Assembly (NCBI GenBank): GCA_910579495.1 | Contig: CAJTVD010000048.1 | Coordinates: 1-31,394, forward strand | DNA length: 31,394 nt | DNA from: an uncultured Lachnospiraceae bacterium | Lineage (GTDB): Bacteria; Bacillota; Clostridia; Lachnospirales; Lachnospiraceae | Direction: 5' to 3' | Part shown: positions 5,464 through 13,490 of the stretch, in pieces | How positions within the stretch are numbered: position 1 is the stretch's first letter | Layout of the letters: the number at the start of each line of letters is the position of its first letter | Program-made: the position numbers and the translations under genes | Notes under the pieces: generated by a model | Seen by the model: the letters and a program-made list of their open reading frames with translations, nothing else | The model's database searches: none | Told to the model about the DNA's origin: nothing

Positions 5464-7500
5464 CTAAAATTTCAGCAGCCCATGCTCAAATAACGACTTC
5501 AGGCAAAACTGCCTTCTCCTGTCCCCAAACTGAATCACGATCTTCTCTTCCCCCACTTCCACCACAACCCCTTCCCCCAGCTTTGTATGTTCTACCACCA
5601 GGCCCTGGCCGATGGCGCTGCAAAAGCGCCCGAAGGCTGCTTTCTCTTCTTCCTCCCACAGCTCCTGGCAGAAGGTAGTTTTTTGGTTCCACTGGAACAG
5701 AAAAAGTTTATTTTTCGCACGGGTAACGGCCACATAAAACAGCCGCCGCTCTTCCTCATAGGCGTCCGCCTCTTCCTGCTTCATGGCACCGGGATTTCCA
5801 GGCACACGCTCCGGAAAAATGCCATCTACTATATCCAGCAAGTAAACAGAATCATATTCCAGCCCTTTGCTGGCATGGATTGTTGACAGGGTAAACAGGC
5901 ACTCTTCCTTGTCCTTTTTCTCCTTCATGATTTTCTGCAATTCTTCCAGCCGTTTAACAAACAGTACCGGTGAGGGTTCCTTCCGGGCAATGGCCCTTAA
6001 AACAAAAAGCTTGCTGCTACTGATTTCCATCCGCTCAAGATAGTCCCCATATCCCATATTCTGCAAAATCCTGTTGACCGCCAAATCCGCCCTTTCCAAA
6101 AGCAGGCGTTTTAACTGGGCAGCTATCCCCTTGCAGGCATTTACCGTCTGGTAAGGAAGCTGCCCGGATCCAATGGCTGCTTCCAAAACCGCCATGTTTT
6201 TCTCCCTGGCAATGCCGCAGATACAAAGGGCATCCTGCCTGCTGATGTAAGTAGAAATTTTATAATAAATCTGCAAAAATAAATCCGTATCCCCAGGGTT
6301 TTCAGCAAAAGAGATAATATTCCTGATATCCTGTACAATACGGTGATTAAAAAAGGCAAGTTCCCTGTTGGGAATCCGGTAAGGGATTCCCTGCCGCTCC
6401 AGCAAATCCACAAGGGGCAGCACGCTTTCGTTCTCCCTGTAAAGCACTGCCGTCTGGACCTGGCAGTTTTGGGCTGCCTTTTCCAGGTATTGGTACTGCC
6501 CGCTGCGGCCTTTTAGCCCTATCGTTTTGATGCCTGCCCCCTCATCCCTTGCTGCCCTCATATGCTTTGGATGGCGCAGGGTATTTTTTTGGATAAACCT
6601 GTCCGCTGCCGTTACAATTCTGCCGCAGGAGCGGAAATTTTCCTCCATCAGCAGAATCTTCGCCCCCGGATGGTCCTGGCCAAAGGCAAGCATTGCCTGG
6701 GGATAAGCCGCACGGAATCCGTAAATACTTTGGTCCTCATCCCCTACCATAAACAAATTGTCCCTTTTTCCGGCCAGGAGCCTGATAATTTCGTATTGGA
6801 TTTTAGAGGTATCCTGGGCTTCGTCCACGCAAATGTAGGAATATCTGTCCTGAAAATACTGTAATGTTTCCGGGCTTTTCCTTAATATGGCACAGGCGTA
6901 CACCATCTGGTCGTCATAGTCCATCAGCCCCTGCTGCCGGAGCGCGGAGCAATATTCTTTATAGATCTGGGAGATCTTTATCCCGCCCTTTTCCTCCAGC
7001 TTCTTAATCCCCTCTTCTGGGAGCATCATGTTTTTTATGTAGGTAATCATTGTCCTGATCCCTTTTAAATCCCCCTCCGATACATAGCTGCCCTGGATTT
7101 TGTGGCAGAGGGCGGAAAGTATGGGAACCAGGCTGTCCCTTTCAGACGCCAGGGAAAACGGGGGTTTTCCAATCAGCCTTCCATAGTACTGGATCACTCT
7201 GGCACACACACCGTTAATCGTGCGGAATTCCATCCGCCCGCCCAGCCCGCTGCCAAAGCAGGAGCAAAAACGCGCCGCCATATCCCCTGCCGCCGCTACC
7301 GTATAGGTTAATGTGAGGATCCGTTCCGGCGCAATCCCGGCACAGTAAACCATATGCCCAAGCCTTGTTACCAGAACCGTCGTCTTTCCACTTCCGGGAA
7401 CAGCAAGCAGAAGGACCGGCCCTTCTACCTGCCTGGCCGCTTCCTTCTGCTGCTGGTTTAACCTGATATGATATTTTACTTCAAACTCTTCAAAGGTCAT
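5464..7500 (-). CDS. UvrD/PcrA-like SF1A ATP-dependent DNA helicase
   Basis: A 678-residue superfamily 1A helicase. Visible motifs in order: Q motif LNQQQKEAA (14-22), Walker A AVPGSGKTT (33-41), motif Ia LTYTVAAAGDM, Walker B ICVDEAQDTS, motif III GDEDQSIYGFRAA, motif IV ENFRS, motif V TIHASKGLEYDSVYL, and motif VI RRLFYVAVTRAKNKL. The C-terminus (HTKLGEGVVVEVGEEKIVIQ and on) resembles the Tudor-like RNA-polymerase-contacting domain of PcrA/UvrD. No nuclease domain is visible, and it is shorter than housekeeping PcrA (usually ~720-750 residues). Its ATG overlaps the stop of the OmpA/MotB-like gene in an ATGA arrangement, so translation is coupled to the membrane-motor pair. It is either a repair helicase or the effector of a Zorya-like system. 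Confidence 0.93.
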   Translation of the reverse strand: MTFEEFEVKYHIRLNQQQKEAARQVEGPVLLLAVPGSGKTTVLVTRLGHMVYCAGIAPERILTLTYTVAAAGDMAARFCSCFGSGLGGRMEFRTINGVCARVIQYYGRLIGKPPFSLASERDSLVPILSALCHKIQGSYVSEGDLKGIRTMITYIKNMMLPEEGIKKLEEKGGIKISQIYKEYCSALRQQGLMDYDDQMVYACAILRKSPETLQYFQDRYSYICVDEAQDTSKIQYEIIRLLAGKRDNLFMVGDEDQSIYGFRAAYPQAMLAFGQDHPGAKILLMEENFRSCGRIVTAADRFIQKNTLRHPKHMRAARDEGAGIKTIGLKGRSGQYQYLEKAAQNCQVQTAVLYRENESVLPLVDLLERQGIPYRIPNRELAFFNHRIVQDIRNIISFAENPGDTDLFLQIYYKISTYISRQDALCICGIAREKNMAVLEAAIGSGQLPYQTVNACKGIAAQLKRLLLERADLAVNRILQNMGYGDYLERMEISSSKLFVLRAIARKEPSPVLFVKRLEELQKIMKEKKDKEECLFTLSTIHASKGLEYDSVYLLDIVDGIFPERVPGNPGAMKQEEADAYEEERRLFYVAVTRAKNKLFLFQWNQKTTFCQELWEEEEKAAFGRFCSAIGQGLVVEHTKLGEGVVVEVGEEKIVIQFGDRRRQFCLKSLFEHGLLKF

Positions 7501-8417
7501 TCTGACAAAATCCCCGAAATTTTCTCAATCATCTCATCTTCTTTCAGGCGGAACTTGATTTCAACCCGCCTGGAAGCCGCCATGTCCACATCCTCCAGCG
7601 CATTCCCTGTATCATCTTTTTTGTAAACAGGGCTGCCCCAGGATTTACCGTTAACGGTAAGGATCCGCTGGAGCTGTCCAATCTTCCCTTCGCTGAGCCC
7701 GTTCCTTTTATCCAGGCAGAAATCCGCCACGGCATTGGCCCGCTCATAGGAAAGCTCCATATTGCTCTGGTAGCCGCCGTCAGTATCCGTATGTCCCTCA
7801 ATGATAATCTCCGCAATATAATTCCGGAACTGGTCCTGCAGCAGCACATCCAGGTACATGGGGATAATCTCCCGCAATGTTTTTTTGCTGTCGCTGGTAA
7901 GGGTGGCGCTGTTATAGCGGAAAAGGACATCCGAGGAAAAAGTGATAGAACCGGTCTGGGCATCCACCTTCATACTGGAATTGTGAAAGGCAGACTGCAA
8001 CGCACCGATAATATCTGTACGGATTCCCACAATATCCTGTAATTCGCTCCTGGTCTGCGCCAGCTCCTGCCTTGCGTTTTCAATTTCCAGATAAGCGTTA
8101 TCCAGCTCTTCCCCGGTGACAGCCACCTGCTCATAAGCCTGCTGCAGCTCCGCCAGGGAGGAGGCCAGCTCCTGGTTGGATTTTTCAACCTCTTCCTTGG
8201 ACTTTTCCAGGTCTATGATGGTCTGGCTTAGCTGATCCTGGGCCTCCCCCAATTCTATCCGGGTCTGGTCTAAATCTGTGGTCTTTTGTTTATATATGGA
8301 AAGGGCAATTGCCGTAAGCAAAACAAAGATAAGCAATAACGCCGCCATCATATCCGAGTAGGACTGCCAATAGCTATGCTCCGCAAAAGCCTCCCTGTTC
8401 TTTCGTCTATTTTTCAT
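7497..8417 (-). CDS. MotB/OmpA-like motor stator subunit (ZorB-like)
   Basis: A 306-residue protein. A short basic N-terminus leads into one transmembrane helix, YSDMMAALLLIFVLLTAIAL, with Asp22 in the position of the ion-binding aspartate of MotB and ZorB. Residues ~45-135 form a long coiled coil (repeated EELAxxxxELxxAxxE heptads). Residues ~140-295 are an OmpA-like peptidoglycan-binding domain with GHTDTDGGYQSNMELSYERA at its core. It overlaps the end of the MotA-like gene by 11 bp and the start of the helicase by 4 bp. No other flagellar gene is near, so a flagellar role is unlikely. The pair looks like an ion-driven 5:2-type motor anchored to the cell wall, as in Zorya defence. Confidence 0.9.
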   Translation of the reverse strand: MKNRRKNREAFAEHSYWQSYSDMMAALLLIFVLLTAIALSIYKQKTTDLDQTRIELGEAQDQLSQTIIDLEKSKEEVEKSNQELASSLAELQQAYEQVAVTGEELDNAYLEIENARQELAQTRSELQDIVGIRTDIIGALQSAFHNSSMKVDAQTGSITFSSDVLFRYNSATLTSDSKKTLREIIPMYLDVLLQDQFRNYIAEIIIEGHTDTDGGYQSNMELSYERANAVADFCLDKRNGLSEGKIGQLQRILTVNGKSWGSPVYKKDDTGNALEDVDMAASRRVEIKFRLKEDEMIEKISGILSE

Positions 8418-9570
8418 ACATACCCCTCATATGGTCAAACGCATACAACTGCCCGGAAATCTCATCCGCCATTTCATCACAGGATTTTTCCAGCTTTTCC
8501 CTCTGCTGTTTCAGTTCCCCGGCAAAGGCTTCCTGCCTGTCCATGGCCCTGGCAAGGGCGGACTGTACATTGCGGTTCACCTCCACCAGGGCGGTAACGG
8601 CTTCGATCAGCTCCCCTGTATCCGCCGCGCTGGCCGCCTGGGCTTTCTGGGCCTCCCTTAAAGCCTCCCCCAGCCTCCCAAACTCTGTCCCAAGGGCATC
8701 CTGCATCTGCTGGGTAAATTTATCCACAATCCTTCCCAGCCCTGCCGTCTGGTCCGCAGAGTCTTCCTTCATCATTTCCAGCATCTGCTTTAAGGTATTG
8801 GAGATCCCTGCCTGGTAAACTACCATGGCGGAAGAGTTATCCTCCTCCCTGACCCCCTGGGGCTGCACACTCTGGCGGAACATGCACAAAAACTCCTCCA
8901 GTTTTTCATAAGCGTCCGCCATGATGCACCGGTAAACTGCATTAAACACCAGGGAAAAGAAAATGCCGTACACCGAAGTATGGAAAGCCACTTTCATGCC
9001 GGAAAGCAGGGAACCCACATTATCGGAGATTGTAAAAATATCATCCCCGCTGAAGGAACCCAGCCCCATGGAAAGCCCCAGGAAAGTCCCCAATATTCCC
9101 AGCCCGGTAAGGGTCCCGGAAATGCCGGAATTGAAAAAACTCATGCCAGCCCGGTCCAGCAGGTCTTCATTGATATACTCTTCCAGCCCGCATGGATTGG
9201 CAATCCCCCGCCTGGTGCTCTGGCTTTTGATCCGCAGGCGGTACTTGTTGAAGGCTGTGCGGAGCTGTTCATTTTTAAAAACATCATTGCGGCTTTGGTA
9301 GCTTCCCCAGAGGTTCCTGCCGTTTGCCTCTTTATATTCTTTCTGTAGCTGCAGGGTTAACTCTGAAAGTTCGTCGGTAATGCCGTTAAGCCTGCCAAAG
9401 CTGGCGGCAGATATCACAAACAGCACACCGATAATGATCAAAAACCCAATATTGATTACCAGGTTTACCGTGGAACTTTCTGTTCCTGTAAACACGCCAT
9501 TAAGGTATAATACAAAAAATACCACAATGGCATACACAAAAAATAGTACATAATATAATCTGCTTTTCAT
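8407..9570 (-). CDS. MotA/TolQ/ExbB-like proton-channel protein with cytoplasmic tail (ZorA-like)
   Basis: A 387-residue membrane protein. Two transmembrane helices lie near the N-terminus (~7-27 and ~35-57), a cytoplasmic loop follows, then two further helices at ~150-172 (ISGTLTGLGILGTFLGLSMG) and ~188-218 (GMKVAFHTSVYGIFFSLVFN). The GILGTFLGL signature is shared with ZorA and MotA/ExbB proteins. The last ~165 residues are a soluble, largely alpha-helical tail, longer than in flagellar MotA but far shorter than the tail of E. coli ZorA. The frame continues 16 codons upstream, but the ATG at 9570 has an AGGAG site 5 bp away. It heads a three-gene coupled operon with the MotB-like protein and helicase. 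Confidence 0.88.
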   Translation of the reverse strand: MKSRLYYVLFFVYAIVVFFVLYLNGVFTGTESSTVNLVINIGFLIIIGVLFVISAASFGRLNGITDELSELTLQLQKEYKEANGRNLWGSYQSRNDVFKNEQLRTAFNKYRLRIKSQSTRRGIANPCGLEEYINEDLLDRAGMSFFNSGISGTLTGLGILGTFLGLSMGLGSFSGDDIFTISDNVGSLLSGMKVAFHTSVYGIFFSLVFNAVYRCIMADAYEKLEEFLCMFRQSVQPQGVREEDNSSAMVVYQAGISNTLKQMLEMMKEDSADQTAGLGRIVDKFTQQMQDALGTEFGRLGEALREAQKAQAASAADTGELIEAVTALVEVNRNVQSALARAMDRQEAFAGELKQQREKLEKSCDEMADEISGQLYAFDHMRGMYEK

Positions 9571-9770
9571 CCGTGCTCCTATTCTGCGGGGGAAAGCACT
9601 GGCGGTATTAAAAAACACGCCGGGTTCCCCTCACTGTTTCCCACCGCATCTGCGGTTTTTCCGTTGCCCTTCTTAAAACCTACCACATTTCCCGGGCCAA
9701 CTCAATATCCTTAAAGAAATCTTAAGACCTGTATTATTTTTAACAGTTCCAAGGATACTATTCTGGTTTC
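9571..9770. other. Intergenic gap before the ZorA-like gene
   Basis: A 200-bp gap. On the minus strand a weak promoter candidate (TTGAGT, 17 bp, TAGGTT) lies near 9696, and a short hairpin (ACCGC-AGAT-GCGGT) lies near 9650. No ORF, convincing terminator or operator was seen. The gap suggests the motor-helicase trio can be transcribed apart from the upstream glycosylase gene. Confidence 0.4.
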
Positions 9771-10610
9771 TTAAAGCTTCCCTTTCATCAAGTCATAATA
9801 AAAAATATACTGCTGCAAGGTTCCCTCATACCCCTGGTACTTTTTCACAGGAAAGCCCTCCGGATACTGCTTCTCCAATACCTTTTTGATATGGGTATCC
9901 ACAGGGAATGCCTGGGTTTTATGTAAAGCAAACAGGCAGATACAGTCCGCCACCTTCACGCCTACCCCGCAGAGCTTTAAAAGCTCCTCCCTTGCCCTGC
10001 CATACTCCATGGTCCTAACTGCTTCCAGGTCTATTTCTTCCTTTGCCACCAAAAGGGCGGTTTCATGCACATACCTGCTGCGGTAGCCCAGATTACAGGC
10101 GTACAGTTCTTCTAAGGAAGCACCGGCAAGCGCCCCGGGGGTGGGGAAGTCATAATAAACCAGCCCCTTTTCCGTTCTTTTTTCCTGCCCGTATCTGGTA
10201 CAGAGATAGGTAATGCATTTACGGATCCTCTTGATATTGTTCTGCTGGGAAATTATAAAAGAAACAATCATCTCCCACAAATCCTGCCGGAGAATCCTGA
10301 TTCCGCTGCCAAAAGCCGCCGCTTCCTGAAGATAGCTGTCCTTTCTGTCAATGCCGCCTATGATCCTGCCATAATCCTCATCCAAATCAAAGTAGCCCTT
10401 CCAGACCTTTTCAAACTCATCCCTGGTACAGTCAAAGGAAGTCTCCTCCCCCCGCTGCCCAATAGCCAGGTATCTGCCCAGGGCAGTCAGCCCGTAGCTT
10501 TCCCAGCCAGCCTTTTCCCCTTCTCCATCCTGGAGCCGCTCCAGCCGGAAGCACTGGCCGGACTGGCAAATCTGCCGGATGGAAAAATAATCTTTCTTTA
10601 TCACCACCAT
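9771..10610 (-). CDS. ogg: 8-oxoguanine DNA glycosylase (Ogg, HhH-GPD superfamily)
   Basis: A 279-residue bifunctional glycosylase/AP lyase that removes 8-oxoguanine from DNA. The N-terminal domain (FSIRQICQSGQCFRLERL) has the Ogg-type start; the HhH-GPD core runs from ~110 to 245. SFIISQQNNIKRIRK is the conserved helix region, CGVGVKVADCICLF carries the catalytic lysine (Lys219), and FPVDTHIKKVL carries the conserved Asp238. The gene starts one base after the MATE stop codon, so the two are probably co-translated. With endonuclease IV two genes upstream, the operon carries the first two steps of base excision repair. Confidence 0.92.
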   Translation of the reverse strand: MVVIKKDYFSIRQICQSGQCFRLERLQDGEGEKAGWESYGLTALGRYLAIGQRGEETSFDCTRDEFEKVWKGYFDLDEDYGRIIGGIDRKDSYLQEAAAFGSGIRILRQDLWEMIVSFIISQQNNIKRIRKCITYLCTRYGQEKRTEKGLVYYDFPTPGALAGASLEELYACNLGYRSRYVHETALLVAKEEIDLEAVRTMEYGRAREELLKLCGVGVKVADCICLFALHKTQAFPVDTHIKKVLEKQYPEGFPVKKYQGYEGTLQQYIFYYDLMKGKL

Positions 10611-10611
10611 A

Positions 10612-11970
10612 TTATCCCTGTTTTGCTCCTGTCCCTGTTATGATACCATAGCCGCCAATCCTGCGCATACAGGCAATTCCAGCCAAATCTGCCAGAAACC
10701 AGCCAATGGGGATTGCCCACCAGATCCCCCATACGCCAATTTGGGGAAAGGGGGAGAGCACATAAGCAAGCAGCACCCTGGTGCCAAGGGAGATCACCGT
10801 AAGCACCAGGGACATTTCCGGCTTCTCCACTCCCCGGTAGAAGCCGTACAAAAGAAACAAAACCCCGATCCCACAGTAAAAAGCGCCTTCCACCCTTAAG
10901 TACCCTGCACCGGTAGCAATGATGGCCTGCTCTGAACTATCCACAAAAATCTGCATCAGCCAGGGCGCTGCCAGGAAAATCAGCAGGGAAATTCCCGCGC
11001 AGAAAGTAGCCGAAACTGCCGCCGCCCGGATAGTGCCCTGCCTTACCCTCTCCCTTTTCCCCGCCCCATGGTTCTGGGAGATAAACAGGGAAAAAGCGTT
11101 CCCAAATTCCTGGGCAGGCATATAAGCAAAGGAATCGATTTTTACTGCCGCCGCAAAAGCCGCCATCACCACCGGGCCAAAGCTGTTCACCAGCCCCTGT
11201 ATCATTAAAATACCAAAGTTCATCACCGACTGCTGCACACATGCCGCCGTGGAATTACGGGCCACCTCCGCCACTGTCTTTTTGTCAATAGAAAATTCCC
11301 CTTTTTCCGGGCGCAGGCCCGGCTCTTTTGCCCATGTGTATAAGGCAATCCCCAGCCCGGATACTGCCTGGGCGATTACCGTAGCCCCCGCCGCCCCGGC
11401 TGCCCCCAGATGCAGATACACCACAAAGTAAATGTCCAGCCCAATATTCAGGGCAGCGGCCGCTCCCAGAAAAATCAGGGGAACCAGGGAATTGCCCAAA
11501 GAGCGCAGAAGGAAAGCAAAGTAATTATAGAGGAATACAAAAAAGATGCCGAAGAAAATCACCCACACATATTCGTACATCAGCCCATAAACCTCCCGGG
11601 GAACCCGCAGTATATGTAAAATGCCATGGATCCTGGCAAAAACTGCCAAATTTAAAACCACCGCTACGGCTGCAATCATCAAAAAAGAGACCAGCATACT
11701 CTTTTTCATCTGCAAAGCCTCTTTCTTCCCATAATAGACTGAAAAAACCGCGCCGCTTCCCATACACAGCCCAATAAGGATGGATGTAAGGAAAGTCATC
11801 AGGGTATAAGCGCTGCCCACTGCCGCCAGTGCCTCCGCCCCCAGATATCTTCCCACAATCAGCGTGTCGGCTATGTTATAGCATTGCTGTAATAAATTTC
11901 CCAGTATCATTGGGCCTGCAAACTTCAGCAAAGCCCCGGTTACCTTTCCCTGTGTTAAATCCTTTTTCAT
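10612..11970 (-). CDS. MATE-family multidrug/sodium antiporter
   Basis: A 452-residue polytopic protein with about 12 hydrophobic segments in two six-helix halves. Family motifs include LKFAGPMILGNLLQQCYNIA at residues 14-33, DTLIVGRYLGAEALAAVGSA just after, and in the second half NGAGKRERVRQG-like NHGAGKRERVRQGT. MATE proteins export cationic drugs or metabolites in exchange for Na+ or H+. The substrate cannot be inferred. It lies between endonuclease IV (20 bp upstream) and Ogg (1 bp downstream), with an AGGAG site before its start. Placement between two base-excision genes suggests export of a damaging or damage-derived compound, but this is only inference. Confidence 0.93.
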   Translation of the reverse strand: MKKDLTQGKVTGALLKFAGPMILGNLLQQCYNIADTLIVGRYLGAEALAAVGSAYTLMTFLTSILIGLCMGSGAVFSVYYGKKEALQMKKSMLVSFLMIAAVAVVLNLAVFARIHGILHILRVPREVYGLMYEYVWVIFFGIFFVFLYNYFAFLLRSLGNSLVPLIFLGAAAALNIGLDIYFVVYLHLGAAGAAGATVIAQAVSGLGIALYTWAKEPGLRPEKGEFSIDKKTVAEVARNSTAACVQQSVMNFGILMIQGLVNSFGPVVMAAFAAAVKIDSFAYMPAQEFGNAFSLFISQNHGAGKRERVRQGTIRAAAVSATFCAGISLLIFLAAPWLMQIFVDSSEQAIIATGAGYLRVEGAFYCGIGVLFLLYGFYRGVEKPEMSLVLTVISLGTRVLLAYVLSPFPQIGVWGIWWAIPIGWFLADLAGIACMRRIGGYGIITGTGAKQG

Positions 11971-11990
11971 TGTATCTCCTACTTTTCGTA

Positions 11991-12842
11991 CTATGCACCT
12001 GCACTGTTTTTATTTCCCAGTTTTTCCCTGAGTTCCAAAATTTCCTGTTTATGCCCTTCATCCTCCAGGGGTGTTTCCAGATAAAAGGGCAGGCCCTGCA
12101 GTGCCGGGTGCTTTATCACCCCCAGCAGGGCATCCAGCCCGATCGTCCCCTTCCCTATCCTTGCATGGCGGTCTTTGCGGGACCCAAAAGGCGTCTGGCT
12201 GTCGTTAAGGTGCACTGCCCGCAAAAGCCCCAGGCCCAGAATACGGTCAAACTCTTCAAGCACCCCGTCCAAATCCTTTACAATATCATACCCTGCAGAA
12301 AAAACATGGCAGGTGTCCAGGCAGATGCCGATGCGCCCGGGATATTTTACCCCGTCCCGGATGGCTTTCAGTTCCTGGAAGCTTGCGCCTATTTCCGTCC
12401 CCTTCCCGGACATGGTTTCCAAAAGCACCATGATCCCCTCTTCCCCGTCCATTCCCTGGTCCAGCCCTGCGATGATGTTCTCTATCCCCGCCCGGGTGCC
12501 GATTCCCGTATGGCTTCCCGGATGGAAGACAATATTTTCTATGGAAAGGGCGTCCATCCTTGCTATGTCCTCCCGGATGGCCATGCAGGCAAACTCATAC
12601 ACAGATTCCTTCCCGCTGGCAAGGTTCATCGTATATGGCGCATGGGCAAGCAAAGGGCCGAAACGGTTCTCCCGCCGTATCTCCTGAAACCGCGCAATTT
12701 CCTGTTCGCTGTAATTTTTATAGCCGGACCCTCTGGGATTGCGGCTGAAAACCTGCATGGTATTGGCTCCCATTTGCACCACCTTTTCCGCCGCTTTCGC
12801 AATCCCCCCGGCAATTGACATATGTGCTCCTATTGTCAGCAT
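11991..12842 (-). CDS. nfo: Endonuclease IV (AP endonuclease)
   Basis: A 283-residue zinc-dependent apurinic/apyrimidinic endonuclease. Metal and active-site blocks are present in order: IGAHMSIAGG, QVFSRNPRG, LLAHAPYTMNLAS, ENIVFHPGSHTG, VLLETMSGKGTEIG, ICLDTCHVFSAGYD, and VHLNDSQTPFGSRKDRHARI. It incises the backbone 5' to abasic sites after glycosylases act. The open frame extends 11 codons further, but the ATG at 12842 has a GGGGAGGA site and matches the family N-terminus MLTIGAH. It is 84 bp downstream of the IbrB-like gene and 20 bp upstream of the MATE gene. Antisense reading of this gene gives long open frames, which are shadows. Confidence 0.95.
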   Translation of the reverse strand: MLTIGAHMSIAGGIAKAAEKVVQMGANTMQVFSRNPRGSGYKNYSEQEIARFQEIRRENRFGPLLAHAPYTMNLASGKESVYEFACMAIREDIARMDALSIENIVFHPGSHTGIGTRAGIENIIAGLDQGMDGEEGIMVLLETMSGKGTEIGASFQELKAIRDGVKYPGRIGICLDTCHVFSAGYDIVKDLDGVLEEFDRILGLGLLRAVHLNDSQTPFGSRKDRHARIGKGTIGLDALLGVIKHPALQGLPFYLETPLEDEGHKQEILELREKLGNKNSAGA

Positions 12843-12926
12843 TAATCCTCCCCTCCCGTCTCCTTCCCAAACCAAAATCTTCCGGCATAATTCCCCGCCC
12901 AGGCCCTTTACCGCCCCAATTTCAGC

Positions 12927-13490
12927 TCAAAAATCCATGTTTATATCTGTATCCATATCCTCTTCTTCCCCCATTTCCTCTACCGGAATCCATGCCTTGC
13001 CAAATTTAACGTCCTTAAAAAGCGCCGCAAGCCCGGTAATCTGCTTCAGGCGCAGGATTTCGTCCCGGTCCATGCCAAGGTGCCTGGCAATCCATGCATC
13101 AGAGCGCCCCAGTTCATGAAGCTCCTTTACGATATTGCTCATCAAGTCCACATTATGGCTTCCCCTGGCTCTATTATGCCTGATGGTGCTGGCCATTCTC
13201 TGGTCGATGGCCTTGTCAATCACAGACACAGGGAGCATTCCCTTTTCCCTCTCATAAATATCCGGGTATTCCAGCATGATCCGGTAACGGTGGAAACCGT
13301 CCACAATTACATAAACGTCATTTTCCCTGCTATAATAGCATACTATAGGCATTGTGTATCCGTCAATCCTGATGCTTTCGTAAAGCAGGCGCATTTCCGG
13401 CGGCGCTACCGCGTTAGGATTATATGTATTTGGCTTGATTTTTTCAACAGGCACTGAAATAATATTGTAAACCGGGCTTTTAAACTTCAT
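12927..13490 (-). CDS. ibrB: ParB-like nuclease-domain protein (IbrB-like)
   Basis: A 187-residue protein with a ParB N-terminal-type domain: VPVEKIKPNTYNPNAVAPPE (ParB box I region) and DVYVIVDGFHRYRIMLE, the equivalent of the ParB GERR/GxRR motif, followed by an HTH-like helix pair (RSDAWIARHLGMDRDEILRL). ParB-fold domains bind CTP or act as nucleases or sulfiredoxin-like enzymes. The gene overlaps the PAPS-reductase-like gene by 11 bp. This ParB + PAPS-reductase pairing is the IbrB/IbrA pair known from E. coli and from prophages, where it was described as a regulator of immunoglobulin-binding proteins. The biochemical activity is unknown. Confidence 0.82.
   Translation of the reverse strand: MKFKSPVYNIISVPVEKIKPNTYNPNAVAPPEMRLLYESIRIDGYTMPIVCYYSRENDVYVIVDGFHRYRIMLEYPDIYEREKGMLPVSVIDKAIDQRMASTIRHNRARGSHNVDLMSNIVKELHELGRSDAWIARHLGMDRDEILRLKQITGLAALFKDVKFGKAWIPVEEMGEEEDMDTDINMDF

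Noticed and set aside
7497..9570. Flagellar stator motA/motB
   Set aside because: No flagellar genes nearby, a long coiled coil in the MotB-like protein, extra tail on the MotA-like protein and coupling to a helicase; a ZorA/ZorB-like pair fits better.
11829..12818. Long plus-strand open frame (~329 codons) over the MATE and nfo genes
   Set aside because: It is antisense to two well-supported genes, has no family character and no ribosome binding site; low-complexity shadow of GC-biased minus-strand codons.
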